Source of the DNA: Rotaria sp. Silwood1
Lineage: Eukaryota; Rotifera; Eurotatoria; Philodinida; Philodinidae
Assembly (NCBI GenBank): GCA_905250075.1
Contig: CAJNOP010000082.1
Span: forward strand, 1 to 64,000
Reading direction: 5' to 3'
Length of the DNA: 64,000 nt
Both the position numbers and the translations under genes were made by a program. Under the pieces are notes generated by a model, which had not been told where the DNA came from, did not search any database, and saw only the letters and a list, made by a program, of their open reading frames with translations. Positions within the stretch are counted from its first letter, which is position 1, and each line of letters opens with the position of its first letter. Shown here in pieces: positions 11,628 through 23,749 of this stretch.

Positions 11628-11819
11628 CAGAGCTGGGCAACTCAATTCATAGACAAAAATAATCCATCGCATTTGATACAAGGAAAATGGGTACTCCAAT
11701 TCAATTCAATACGTTAATCGTTGATGTTCTTGTCTATTTGTTTCCATTCAATGACATATAAAAACTTTATTAATTAAATTGGGCCGAATTCCTAGATTGA
11801 ATTGAGTTGCCCAGCTCTG
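11628..11819. mobile_element. hAT-like MITE, CAGAGCTGGGCAACTCAATT ends
   Basis: A 192-bp element with terminal inverted repeats of about 22 bases beginning CAGAGCTGGGCAACTC. It is flanked by TAATCAAT (11620-11627) and TAATCGAT (11820-11827), an 8-bp target duplication with one mismatch. Ends starting CAGAG and an 8-bp duplication are hallmarks of hAT elements. No coding capacity. Confidence 0.82.
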
Positions 11820-13067
11820 TAATCGATAAACACGAAGAACTGAATACATAAATAAGTTGCCTAATGTTTGTAGTATCTTCATCGCTAGTGGACTATTGCT
11901 GTACAGATTTATTTGTAGTTGTTTAAAATAATTGATAGCTCTTGTGTTGTACTATGCATCTCAACAAGTTGAAAATATTTTTATTGAATACGTTCAAATG
12001 TGCCACCAGAACAAAGTTCTTTCGTATAAGGCAAACTCGAGATAGAAACAGATGCAAGTTCTCGTTGACACCGTGCAACCTTTGAGAAAGCGCATTCAGA
12101 TCTACTTTGCTCGTCATTCTATATTGTTTAAGTTTGATCGAATAGGCTTAGTTCGAAAATTGTGAACATATTAGTGTAAATATGTTTGTTTTGATTAAGA
12201 ACGATTGGAAATAGATGAAAGTTGTACACTGTGTATGTAGAAACATCAATGAGTGGTGATCGTACAAAACGTTGCCAAAATAATCAAGCATAGTGGATAT
12301 GTTTGTATATTTTCGTGATGTATTGTACATGAGTGGAGTACATGCACTCACTGAGACATAATCAAGCAAGAAAGGTCATGCATTAATTCTTTTCTGTTTG
12401 AATAAACACATGATTTATCCATTGATGACAGCAGCGGCAATAAGAACCGAGCGATTTCTCTATCCGTTCAAGATTCGAATTCAACTGTGTTTATTCATTA
12501 TTTTACTGAAACGATCTCTCTCGTCGTCCAACGACAGCATTTTAATTCTAACAAACGACTATTCATTATGACACTCGATAGTCTCAGTCTGATCTCGTCT
12601 ACATAAAGGTATTAACAACGACATGTATATAGATCAATCTTTTTCTATCACTAAAACATGCATTAATGATACCAATATGTTTGTCTTGTATCATGTCTAT
12701 AAAGTTGGTAGTGATAAGGGCATGGGTAGTGGCATGAATGTAGGAGTGATTTTAGCGATGAGGATTGGGGTAAGGGTGTAGATGTTCCTGTTGGTTTTGA
12801 TTCTTTGTTTAATTTACATTGCGCACACTCACACTCATATAGACAAAATATTAGTGGAAGTATTGAAGCACATAAAATTTTATTTAGCAAAAGATATTCA
12901 ACTATATTTCTATACATTAACGTTGTCTTCTAAAGCTTCGATCTTTAAATAATATTTTCATCTTTGAGTATCAATAAAATAATATTATAATAGATACATA
13001 ATAATACTAATAAAAAAAGCATCCCCATTATGGCATCCCAAAGTTTGTATTAAATAAGCACAATACA

Positions 13068-16000
13068 TTATTTAGGTTGGGCAGAAAGTAATCGAATAGT
13101 TCGCTCCACTTCGACGACATCAGGATGTGTAGGAGGTAAATGATTACGATAAATTTCAGCTGCTTTTTCATAATATACTAATGCTTGACTCAATTCACCT
13201 CGAGCTTTGTATGTATTACCCATGCCACGATAATCTGTTGCTATATCTAAATGATCAGGTGGAAGACAATTTAATTTAATTTTAAGTGAAATATTGAAAT
13301 GTCCCAATGCTAAATAATAATGACAAAGTGATAAACGAATATGAGCAACTTTACTATGTGCTGCTCCCAAATCTGGATGATCAGCTGGAAGAGATTTTTG
13401 ACAAATAGTCAATGCTTTCTCATAATAATTAAGTGCTTGAAAATATTTTTTTTCTTTTTCATAAGCAGCACCAATCCTATTCAAACATTCAGCTATAACT
13501 AAATGATTTTCATCATATACTCGTTTGTATATAACTAATGCTTTATTGTATGCTTCAAGTGCATGTTTAAAATCATCTTTTTTCCAATAAATATTTCCAA
13601 TAATATTATGACTATCAGCAAGACGAACATCATCATTTTGTAATGTACGTGCTAATAATTCATGTAATTTTTCGTACCATTCAAGACTTAAATCACAATC
13701 ACCTTTATCAGCAGCAACATTACCAAGTGCACGATAACACGTAGCAAGATCTTGATCACTACCTGGTAGACCATCAAGTACACGAAGATAAAATTTTTTT
13801 GCATCCTCAAGACTTCCCATATCACATAGAACGTGACCCAATGAAAAAAGATCAAAATCTTTACCATCATATTCTTTGCTAAGATATTTCAAAGCATTCT
13901 TTAAATCAAGATTATTTTCATTGCACAAAGTTAATCGAATAATGCATATTTGATTTTCATCATGTTGAACTTCAGTAATTTGAAAAATTGAACCAATCAT
14001 CATTAAGACTTCTTGTTGACCAAAACAATAACTAAGCCAAATAATATTAGCAAATGGTTTCATTTCATTAATACGAGGATCAGCATCGATTTCGAATAAA
14101 ACTCGCTGTGTATCATATTCATCTGAACTATCCATTGTATCAAAAAATGCTAATGATACATCTCGATCCATTGTAGTCGAAAGAAATGTATTTATCATAA
14201 GAAAACCACCAATAGCTTGTTTCAATATTTGTAATTCATCATTTGTTAGTAATTGAGCACGATAAAGATGCTGAGGTTGTGAAATTTGATTTTTTATAAG
14301 TTGTTGTTGAATATCAAAAATAAAGAAACGTAACAGAAAGAGCACATCGATATTTTGTACTCGTAAAGCTTTATTTAACATTCGATAAAGAAATGATTGT
14401 CGTGTATACCATCGTAAAGCACGTGCAGCTGAATAATTTTGTTGAAATTCATGTATAACAGCTAATTCAGTCTTATTATCTTTGTATTCTTCTTCACATA
14501 AATTAATAAGTTTTTCCATATCAGATGGTGTAACGTTCATACGAAGTAAACAATCAATAAGTAAATGTGAACGAATAAAATGATTATTCAATTTATAACT
14601 AACATTAGCATCAAAAATACTCATTGCTAAAGGTTCATCGATTTTATTATGACTTCTTCGAGCTCGATCAGATTTTATTTGAGCAACTAACACATCTAAT
14701 TGGATGCTTACTGCTTTAATCTAAAACAAGATACGAAATAGAACTAAGCCCTTCTCTAAATATTTACAGTACATGAGGAGTTTCTTCAAAAAAATGATGG
14801 AACAGTGTAAACATCGTCAATCTAACTTAAATTCAAGTTCATACCGAGAAAGACCTGATCTTAAAGTGTGATATACTACCTGTAAAATTCTTGTTTTTTA
14901 TGAGCAATAAAGGATTTTGTCACATAAGTTGACCACCCTTCGTTTGAAAAGTTATTTAGACCATTATGTAGAATAAGTCGTGAAGCATCGAACGGTGTAT
15001 AGAGGGGTTGAACTTTCATCACATTTTAACATTCTAAGTAGTCATCTACTACTGATGAGATTATACAGCGATTGCGGATAATGATTTGATCTTTATTCGT
15101 ATATACCTAAGAATTCTTACAATAACTTTTTTGGTATCCAAAACATTAGTTCTTTTCTTAGCATTTGTTATTTTTTAGTTTTTTTGACACTTTAAATTCT
15201 TCGATGTTACCTGTCAGAGCTAAGACGACCAACCCTTCGACATTCTCATAAACTGTGTGCTACCAAATTCTATAAGTACATCAATCGATTGTCCTCTCGA
15301 TAGAAATATGTCTTAGTCAAAGAGTTCAATTAGTATCCAAAAATAACCAATTGTTCAAGATCCAAGGACAGAAAAGTATATGAGTTTTGCGATAAAAATT
15401 TTTCAATTAAAAAGCTTTCAATCGATAGATAATCAATGCATCATAACTTATCATTTGAAGTATATATTGATTTTTTTGAAAATAGTCTTACAAAAAAATG
15501 TTTTCGCTCTCGGATTCATGGAGAAGGATATTTCTATTCTCTAATTAGTACAGTTGTAGAATTTCACAATACACAGTTTATGAGAAAGTCGCACGGTTAG
15601 TTATCTCTGCCCTGAGGAACAATATCGAAGAAATTTAAACATCATAAAAGCCAACAATTACAACTAAAAAAGCTATGGTAAGAATCGCTATAATATTGAG
15701 TTATAGTATTCGTTCATATTACTCATCATGACTATAATATCCATTAACTGGTATGAAACTACTTAGATTTTCAAATAAAGAATAGTCATCTTATCCGATA
15801 GGGCCTGTTCTATTCATCTTTCTTTTATACTCATTAAATATTATAAAAATCTCTTTTCACATGTATCAAAAAAAGTTCAATTTTAAAAATATATTAACTA
15901 AATTATTTCTTTACCTTTTTAAATTCTTTAGCCCATTGTCCACCTCGTTTATTATCATGATTATAAATATAAATTGCAAATACTTGTCGAAGTAGATGAA

Positions 16001-16361
16001 TTCGTGGTACTAATTCTTGACCTAATTCATTATTGACAATTAAAATAACTCGATCTTGTTCAGGTACAGATTGAATAAATTGCTCACAATCATCACTATT
16101 TTTAAATGTTCTTATATAATTTATGGATGAACGAAGTCTTTGTTGAGCATCAATATATTCCTTTATATCGTTGACTGAACGATCTAACCAAATAATCGAA
16201 TACGTTTCAAGATTATAATATTTTAGATCGCTTGATAATTTATCAGCAGTTGGTATTGATGAAAGTTTTATTATCTCTACTCTATAATATTTCAAAAAAT
16301 TCAATGAATTTAAAATTCAAAATTTTAATATTGACACTTACAATTGTGCCTTTTCAGTCAT
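13068..16361 (-). CDS. ADP-ribosyltransferase/TPR protein (rotifer-type, with N-terminal receiver-like domain)
   Basis: Three exons: 16361-16342 (ATG, 20 nt), 16281-15915 and 14720-13068, giving 679 residues. The first intron is 60 bp; the second is 1194 bp and carries a palindromic element. Residues 1-130 form a domain with alternating hydrophobic strands (a YSIIWLD strand, then RVILIVNNELGQELVP), common at the N-terminus of rotifer proteins of this type. Residues ~265-400 match an arginine ADP-ribosyltransferase fold: Arg283 in HLYRAQ, the Ser-Thr-Thr motif at 310-312, and Gly-Gln-Gln-Glu-Val-Leu with Glu366 as the likely catalytic glutamate. The first Glu of the usual Glu-x-Glu is Gln here, which may change acceptor specificity. 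Residues ~420-675 are kinesin-light-chain-like TPR repeats (ALxxYxKALxIxxxxLPxxHPD). Likely an intracellular enzyme recruited through its TPRs; the substrate is unknown. Such proteins are strongly expanded in bdelloids. Confidence 0.92.
15225..15609. mobile_element. MITE-like palindrome in the ADP-ribosyltransferase intron
   Basis: CAGAGCTAAGACGACCAACCC at the left faces the complement of CAGAGATAACTAACCG at the right, and the match continues through a well-conserved block (TTCTCATAAACTGTGT) in each arm. Ends start CAGAG as in the other hAT-like elements of the window. No convincing 8-bp target duplication was found, so the exact limits are uncertain. Confidence 0.6.
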
Positions 16362-17239
16362 GATCTTCGAATCAAATTTAATAAATCACTTATGATTTTC
16401 AAAATAAAAAACCACAAGAAAATATGAATGTTGGTTAGAGTAAAGGACAAATAAACAAATGATTGACAAAAGCTATGTTTTTAAACGAGTTATACAAGCC
16501 TTTAGGGGAATCAACCATAACGTGTATGATTGCATGTTTGGTTATTTATTAAATTTTCTTATTGAACAGTTCTTTTCTTCTAATCATGAGCAGATATGTT
16601 CCCTTTGTAATTCTAAGAATTAATTTAAAACAACCAGAGTATTTATTGTTTTATTATTTGGAACTCATATATAGTTTGTCGACGAGAAGAAAAATGAAAG
16701 AATTTGATTAATAATACCTGTAGAAAAATAAATGAATAATACCACATGAGACTTTTACACTCAACAAAAAAAAAGAAAAGAAAATATTCAATCGAAATGA
16801 GAAAACATAAAAATAAGTTCTAGATTTGTGTATGAATATGAAGACTAACATGCTTGACATATTACTGATAAAACTCTTGTTTTCTTCCTATTTTTTATAA
16901 AATTTAAACAATTTCAATGAAGTAATCAACAATTTATCTACAGTTCAATGGAGAAGTTCGATCTAATTCTCAATTAAACATTTGTAGCTGAAAATTTGTC
17001 TACGAATTAAACATATGATAGTATTTTCTATAGTAGAAAATAGATGCATTTATTAAATCGGACAATTGTCAAATATAGTTTAATTCAAATAAATATAAAT
17101 TAACAAAGTAATAGGATAATTTTCTTAATATCGATGATTCCAATCGGATTTAAATTTATTATGTTCATATTTTATAATAGACATCAAATGATCTGACATG
17201 CACACAAATATGATTACGGACAAAAACAAAAAATACTGA
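16362..17239. other. Intergenic region
   Basis: AT-rich spacer between two minus-strand genes. Nothing coding or repetitive was recognised. It should contain the promoter of the ADP-ribosyltransferase/TPR gene and the 3' untranslated part of the LicD-type gene. Confidence 0.5.
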
Positions 17240-18437
17240 TTATTCATATTTGTCATTATTCATTCTAATAATATATTTTACTGTACCATTGATAACTAAT
17301 CGTTCTTCTTTATTAGTCAATGATCGTTCAACAAATGGATAAAATTCATGTAATTCGTTACAATTCATTGTTGATTTTAATTCATTACTATAATCAATAT
17401 CTTTAATTCTTTCATATTTATGTGACCAAGGACCATTAAAACATTCATAATCATATGTTGTCCAATTAACACTAATAAAATAATCATGAGGAGATTTAGG
17501 TGCTGGTAACCATAATGATCCAAGTGGACGAAATTGTAATGGAAATATATGTTGTTTAGAAATACTTGAAATATATTGCATATTTTCTTGCCATATATGT
17601 GTTTTATTTTCATGATAAAAAATTAAATCAACAAATGGATAACGCCATGGATATTGACTATAACGTGGTGATGTTGAAAAATAAAATTTATAATATTCAA
17701 ATTCTTTTGGTGAATCCCAACGACGATGAAACTCAATATTATATGGTGATGATGAAGATTCTAATTGAATAGCCATATTAAGACGATGTTTAAGTCGAAC
17801 AGACATTAATAAATCAATATCATCATCCCATGGTATTAAATCATGATGACGCCATGAACCTATTTCAATTATATTAACAAATAATTAAATTAAAACAAAC
17901 TAAACATATATAGTTACCCAATAATGTTCCATCGATCATCATATATTCCAGTGAGTATTTTTTTGTTAATTGATCAAAACGTTTTAATAATTGCATCATT
18001 AAATTATGTTCACATTTAGTAACAAGTCGAGGCATTGATGAAGCTGATTGCCAATTATCATAATCATATGGAATTATATTTTGTTCGAATGATGTTTTAT
18101 TTGGTTGATTAAATTTAAGTGGAATTATTAAAGTTTTATTATTCGTCTTTTTTCTATTTAATCGTAGAGAATTAATTCTTCCATAACAATTATATCGATT
18201 ATGGTAAACATCTTCTAAATTTAATAATAAAAGTGGATGAAAAGGTGTTGTAGTTGTTGAATTTTGATCTTTCGTATACTCATTTGTAGTCCATTTATTA
18301 ATTGATGTTGTCGTTGTTAAAAAATTAATAAATGTAAATAGAATGGAAAGTAACAAAAAACTAATACAAAATGAACGTATATGATTAGTTAAAAATATTG
18401 ACGATGACAAAGAATAACAACAAAACCAAGGTGTCAT
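17240..18437 (-). CDS. LicD-family transferase, type II membrane protein
   Basis: Two exons, 18437-17918 and 17859-17240, joined across a 58-bp intron; 379 residues. One hydrophobic segment at about residues 20-40 follows a short cytoplasmic tail, so this is probably a Golgi/ER type II membrane protein. The LicD signature is intact and spans the splice site: Ile-Asp-Gly-Thr-Leu-Leu-Gly (residues ~168-174), then Ser-Trp-Arg-His-His-Asp-Leu-Ile-Pro-Trp-Asp-Asp-Asp-Ile-Asp (175-189). The Asp triad is the expected metal/nucleotide site. Relatives include bacterial LicD phosphocholine transferases and animal fukutin/FKRP ribitol-phosphate transferases, so a phospho-sugar or phosphocholine transfer to a glycan is likely. 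The exact donor and acceptor cannot be told from sequence. Many Asn-x-Ser/Thr sites occur, as expected for a lumenal domain. Confidence 0.87.
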
Positions 18438-18860
18438 TTTTATATCTTTATTATCCTATAGATTTGCCCAAATGTTATAATGTGTGCATTTGGACATAAG
18501 CCAGATAGAGACAAGATAAATGAAGGGAAGAGAACAAAGAAAGCAAGTTTGACCGAGTTATAAGTTATGTTGCTCTCTTCTTCTTCTTCTTCTTTCCTTC
18601 TGTTCATATACATGTGAAAGACGAAAAGACATGCGAACAATGAGACTAAATAGTTCACAAAATATAATAGAAGAACTAAGTAGACTGAACTAGAATAAAA
18701 GAAAAAAAGCATAAGCATACTAACTAATCTCTATTGCTATTCATCGTCGATAAAAAAATATGTTTTAAGATTATCTATTGGATTTTATTGGATAAAACAG
18801 AATAGGGATTGATAAGTTGTTCGAAATCAATAGCATTTCATATTGAATGATCATCTTTAT

Positions 18861-19106
18861 TTATCGATATTCTTGAAAACGAGCACCAACAAATCGAATA
18901 AGACCATTATTTTTAAATGATAAACTCTCTAATGTTGCATTTGGATAACAATGTAAATCTATTCCTTTATAAACAAGACGTTGTCCATTTGGTGGAACAA
19001 AAAATAATTCATAAAGTTTCATTTGTAAATCTCGTACACATATTGATTGATGAGATATTATAGCTATTTGATGAATATCAGATGCATATTCAATTTGTGC
19101 TTTCAT
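18861..19106 (-). CDS. Small ubiquitin-like domain protein
   Basis: Single exon, 81 residues, ATG at 19106. The fold pattern is ubiquitin-like: an N-terminal strand (KAQIEY), a helix (VRDLQMKLYELFFVP), then PNGQRLVYKGIDL, which equals the ubiquitin QQRLIFAGKQL segment, and a final TLESLSFKNNGLIRFVG matching the TLxDYNI...LHLV end. It has no C-terminal Gly-Gly, so conjugation is unlikely. Closest in style to the ubiquitin-like domain of BAG1-type cochaperones, but no BAG domain follows; it may be a stand-alone domain or the 5' exon of a longer gene. No intron was needed. Confidence 0.72.
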   Translation of the reverse strand: MKAQIEYASDIHQIAIISHQSICVRDLQMKLYELFFVPPNGQRLVYKGIDLHCYPNATLESLSFKNNGLIRFVGARFQEYR

Positions 19107-21105
19107 ATGATATCGATAGATATCGTCATTCGGTTTTCTGTTTTGCTATATATAGGTCATTTTTACACACACATATACACAATAAAAAGTTACCTTGACT
19201 TACTAAATAATCTCTCATGGGATAAGTTTGCTATTCTTTTTTTAAATTATTGAACATAATAGAACAAAAAACAACGAATAATAAAATAATAATATTTTTC
19301 TTTTATGTTGATTACTAAAAAAGAAAATCCGCGCGTTGATTAAATAACCGATGTTTTCTTCTGGGATACATTGCTCGTAAAACTTTTCGTCTAATATCAA
19401 TATTTTAAACATGTTGGATGTATTTATAATTTGAAAAAAATAAACTATACAAGATAATGGAATTTTAGTGACAGTGATTAATGATGAAATAGTAGATGTA
19501 TTTGATATGTCGGTTTTTCTAGTATGACGAAATGTTTTTCTTCACTAAATGATCGATTAATATTCTTATATCACCTTCTCACATGTCTACTTCTGATGTT
19601 TTAAATTAGTTACTATTGTGTTACAATGATCAGTTTTTCATTCAAAAGTTATGTAACTTGTTGAGAATTTATCATTAATCAATAAATATATTAATCTTCA
19701 CAGTCAATGATATAGTTCTTTTGTTCTATATATTTCACATGATGACAATATACATTTGGCATTCATTTTATTTGAGTGACGCAAATAAGTATAAATATCA
19801 GGACAAGAACAACTTGAATTAGAAAGCATTAAATTTGAACGATAAAAAACATGCGTATACATCTGAAAACACAAAACAACCAAAATATAATTATTTGATT
19901 GCATCAAATGTGCTGAATCAACATAAGATGTGTGTGTTTCTATTGAATGTTTTACAAATCTTTAGCTTTTCACTTTATATAACCCTGACAAAGGAAAAAT
20001 GGATTTTTTTATTAAGTTTTTTTTTATTTAACAAATGAAAAGGACCTTTGTACTGTAAGTGAAGAAGATTGAACATATTGGGATCAAATTTATACTTTTA
20101 TCGTTAAACTAACGTTGAAATATGACGAGCTTCAATCGAGATAGTTGAATTTTAAGATGTTCCTAGTCGACATTCACTAGCATAATTACTAGTGAGTCCT
20201 TAAAATATGCGAAATCTATGAGAACTTCAGATTGGCTCCAAAAATAAATGATCTGTTTTTTTTATATAAACCGTTGACGTAAGTGTCAATTTTTATCATG
20301 TGTTTTTTGAGAAATCCGTATCAAATTCTTGATGAGATCATTGGCCCTGTACGTTTCCAAAAACGAACTGATTATTCTCATTAGAAAGTGACAGATAATT
20401 TGAAATTCTGATCTACTTGAAAGAAGATTTTTGACTGAATATAAAGACAAAAGGAAAAGATGTTAATCTCGTATTATGATTTAATTTTATTGTCATGTTT
20501 CAAATGGTCTAAAGTCAAATGAGTAATTAAGATTACATGTGGTACGCTTCTTCAATAGTTGATTATCAATACAAAGTTAAATAAAAATTTAGAATAAAAA
20601 AAATATTTAAAGTAATATATATGATAATAATGAAGAAAAACGTTAGAAATTGTTCAGTTTTCTCAACTTTTCTAAATTCATGTTTATTTAACCATATTCA
20701 TATTAGATCATACTCAATAAAGTCGTCGGAAAATAAAAAACATAATCAAACAGTTTAAAAAAATCCATATATGATGAAGATTTTGAAAAATTACTTTTCA
20801 CTATTATATTGATTTCAATGTCACAGAATACTTCTTCAACTTCATTACCCTAAAAATGATTTAGATCATAAAAAAATAGAGATATTTCAGTTAAAGTATA
20901 AAAACAAGAGAACAAAATGAACAGTAATCATCTATTAAATATTGATAATCAATGATCCATAACACATCTAAATGTGGCTTTAATACAAAATCAATTCATG
21001 AGAATGATACCATGATCATCTACGAATGATTTTTATTGAAAAAGAAAAACAACAAATGCTACAGGTGTACCGATATGATAAAAAAAAACAACAAAAGTTT
21101 ATATA
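19107..21105. other. Intergenic region
   Basis: About 2 kb of AT-rich DNA between the ubiquitin-like gene and the MRPL28 3' end. No exon, RNA gene or inverted repeat was recognised. Confidence 0.45.
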
Positions 21106-22902
21106 TCAGGATCCCCATAGTTTATCGATAACTTTTTCTTTCAATGTTTTCGGTGCTCTGAAAATAAAAGATAAAAAAATAGAAAAGATGCAAAACGAAA
21201 GGATATAGCGTACGGTTTTGTTGCAACTGGTGTTATATCAATTGGTTCATTATTTCTTTGTCGTCGAGAAAGTTCGGCAATAAGTGATTCACGAAATAGT
21301 TCTTTCCATGGTCGAACTGATAGTTCATATTTTTCATCTTCTTCTTTTTCGAATTTTTCTAATGCTTCATCCGGTAATAAACCAATCCAATCAATTTCTT
21401 CTTTCTAGAGATTAGAATTAGAAATAAGCAAGAAGAGTTTTCAAATATTGGCAAGAAGGCTGATAGACAGTCTCGTGCGTTCAAGAAAGTTTTTGGGTTT
21501 TTTCCAAGTAAAAATAATTTTACATATTATTGACTTCGAATTAATGTTAACACTTGTTTTCTAATTTTATGATAAATAGAACATTTGTTCTAGTGTATCG
21601 AACAGAATAAATCAAAGTGTCTATCAAATCTTGGTGGCTTTTCAACAAAGTTCTTGTCTGCTGTGTCATAAGAAGTATACAGTTCAGTGGCGACTTATGT
21701 ATGAAACAGCTTTAAGTAAGAGTTTTTAATTTACCTAGATTTATGATATTGCTGAACTTGCTGATGTTTTGTAAGATACTGACTGAAAAATAAATTATTG
21801 AATTTTGTTGGTAAACTCAATCCATCATACTATTGTTCAACATCAATGTAGACTTGCCTCAGAGTTCGTGATAGTAGTTGCCATTGAATACATTTAAATT
21901 TTCATTTTTTTCGTAACAAAAAGAAAGATAGACTGAGTTTATCCTCTTCAAGTCTAAGAACTTCCCCACCTAAGACAAGAAAACAAAATCAAATACTTAC
22001 AGGTACTTGATATTTTTTATATTTTTCATAGATAATTGATCGTTTTTCTGGATCATTGGGCCAAAGGTTTTCACCATTATCAGTTAATTTATGTAACATT
22101 TGTCGACGAAGATCAAAGCCAAATTTTGAATTAAGATTTTGAAGAGGAGTCTAAAAAAACATTAATTCTAATCTATACAGATGGTTTTTATCCTTAAGTT
22201 TAGACTTTAAGAATATAATGATCAAACGTTGTAGCTTCTTCAATTTTAGCAATTGTACGTCGTGTAACACAAACAGCATAATGTTGATTAAGAATTTCAC
22301 TGTAGAAAAGTAATTTCATTAATTTAGGCACCGAAATAAAGCATCGACTAAAATAATACGAAAAACAAAAAGCAAAACAATGAAAAGATGATAAAAGAAT
22401 TTTTCATCTTACTAATAATCATCAACAACATTACCATCTTCATAACCAATCAATACACCTTCACCACCCCATAAACCTTTATCTGCTTGAACTGTTGGTA
22501 CAACTGTTACAGGTACATGTTTTGTACGAGTCCTACATATTAAAATAAGAAATCACAAAAAAAGAAATTCTTTCTATTTATTTTGAGTTGATTAAATGCA
22601 TACCAAACACCGGTCTCATGATTGACAATAAATTTTCGTTTGTCACGCATATCATGTACATCTTCCTTATCTCCATAGAGATGTTCAATAGCACGACGTT
22701 TATAATGTTCAGGTAAACGAGCATATTGTCCATTTCCCTTCCATTTATGTTTATCAAGTCTAAAGACAAGTTTTTGAGCTGGTTCAGGATTTGTTGCAAC
22801 CCAACCCTACAGCAAAAAAAATTATTATCAAAAATAGTTAATTATGAAAAGAAAAAAACTAACGCCAATCTCATGCCCCATATATTTCCAGCGATTAGCC
22901 AT
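21106..22902 (-). CDS. MRPL28: Mitochondrial large ribosomal subunit protein bL28m
   Basis: Seven exons on the minus strand: 22902-22864, 22806-22604, 22532-22413, 22299-22206, 22150-22001, 21404-21214 and 21157-21106; 282 residues. The central part (WTRTKHVPVTVVPTVQADKG, then LWGGEGVLIGYE) matches the L28 core. EILNQHYAVCVTRRTIAKIE and TPLQNLNSKFGFDLRRQML, followed by WPNDPEKRSIIYEKYKKYQV and KEEIDWIGLLPDEALEKFE, follow the order of animal MRPL28. It is a structural protein of the mitochondrial large ribosomal subunit. The intron after the LK codon starts GTCTAA, and the last intron starts GTACGC; both are unusual donors, so those joins are less certain. It is divergent from the SAXO gene, with about 850 bases of shared upstream DNA. 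Confidence 0.93.
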
Positions 22903-23749
22903 ATTATTTTCAATAGACTGTTCCGATTAATTGATGAATATCTTATTTTGGAACTATTCCATAACTCTCTATCATAGAATATCGAAAAAAAAAACGAGTT
23001 ATCCAATGAAAATGTAATGACTAGATGCCGTGTGACATCGATCATATTTTTTCAGATCTTCTATTATAGATTTACATATAATCAAAGTATATCTATAGTT
23101 TTTTTGATACACAATTCAATTTAGTATAATTATTAATATTACGAATAATATTTTCAATCGCTTGATTAGATCAACTTTTTCTTACTTAGAAAAATTCCTA
23201 TGACGAAATCAACTATAAAACATAAAACAGATGGCGTATATCAACAATGACTATCATTCATTCGAAATAAAACTATTACGTTTAGAATAAATATATTGAA
23301 TACGTTTTACTAATTAGGAATACTATTCTAAGATTGACTCTCACGGACATATTAATGATTTTATTTAATATAAAGTAAACATATTAAAGTCCATTGCTAT
23401 GCAACCAAAAAAAAAATCTGTGACTGTTTCAGTTACCATCTGTAGCACATAACATAAGAGAAATTAAAATCCTTTTTATCATTTGCCTTCCTGTCGTCGT
23501 CATCGTTGTCGTCGTAACACAAACAGTATACACACATACAAACATCCATTCGAAGCCGAACATGCATACAAAAAGAACTCAATTTTTTATAATATTCTCT
23601 CTGTTTCATCTATACCTTTTTTTCAGATGTGTATCGATTAGTGTAGGAGAAGAACGAGTACCATTGTTCGTGTCGCCATTATCATTATATTTATTATCAA
23701 TTTTCAATCCGAAGTCTTTTCTTTTAATTATAATTCATAGTTAATAATA
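22903..23749. promoter_or_regulatory. Shared divergent upstream region of MRPL28 and SAXO
   Basis: 847 bases between the two start codons, with the genes pointing away from each other. No gene or repeat was seen and no specific promoter element was identified; the regulatory role is inferred from layout only. Confidence 0.4.

Larger units (their letters stand above)
10308..13067. other. Intergenic region with hairpins and a small MITE
   Basis: Contains the G/T-rich hairpin at 10363-10420, a hAT-like MITE at 11628-11819 and a degenerate G-rich tract at about 12716-12785 facing a CACACTCACACTC tract at about 12822-12836. No coding exon was recognised. Confidence 0.5.

Noticed and set aside
22578-22799. 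Minus-strand frame of 73 codons
   Set aside because: It is a shifted reading of MRPL28 exon 2; the true frame continues across both introns.
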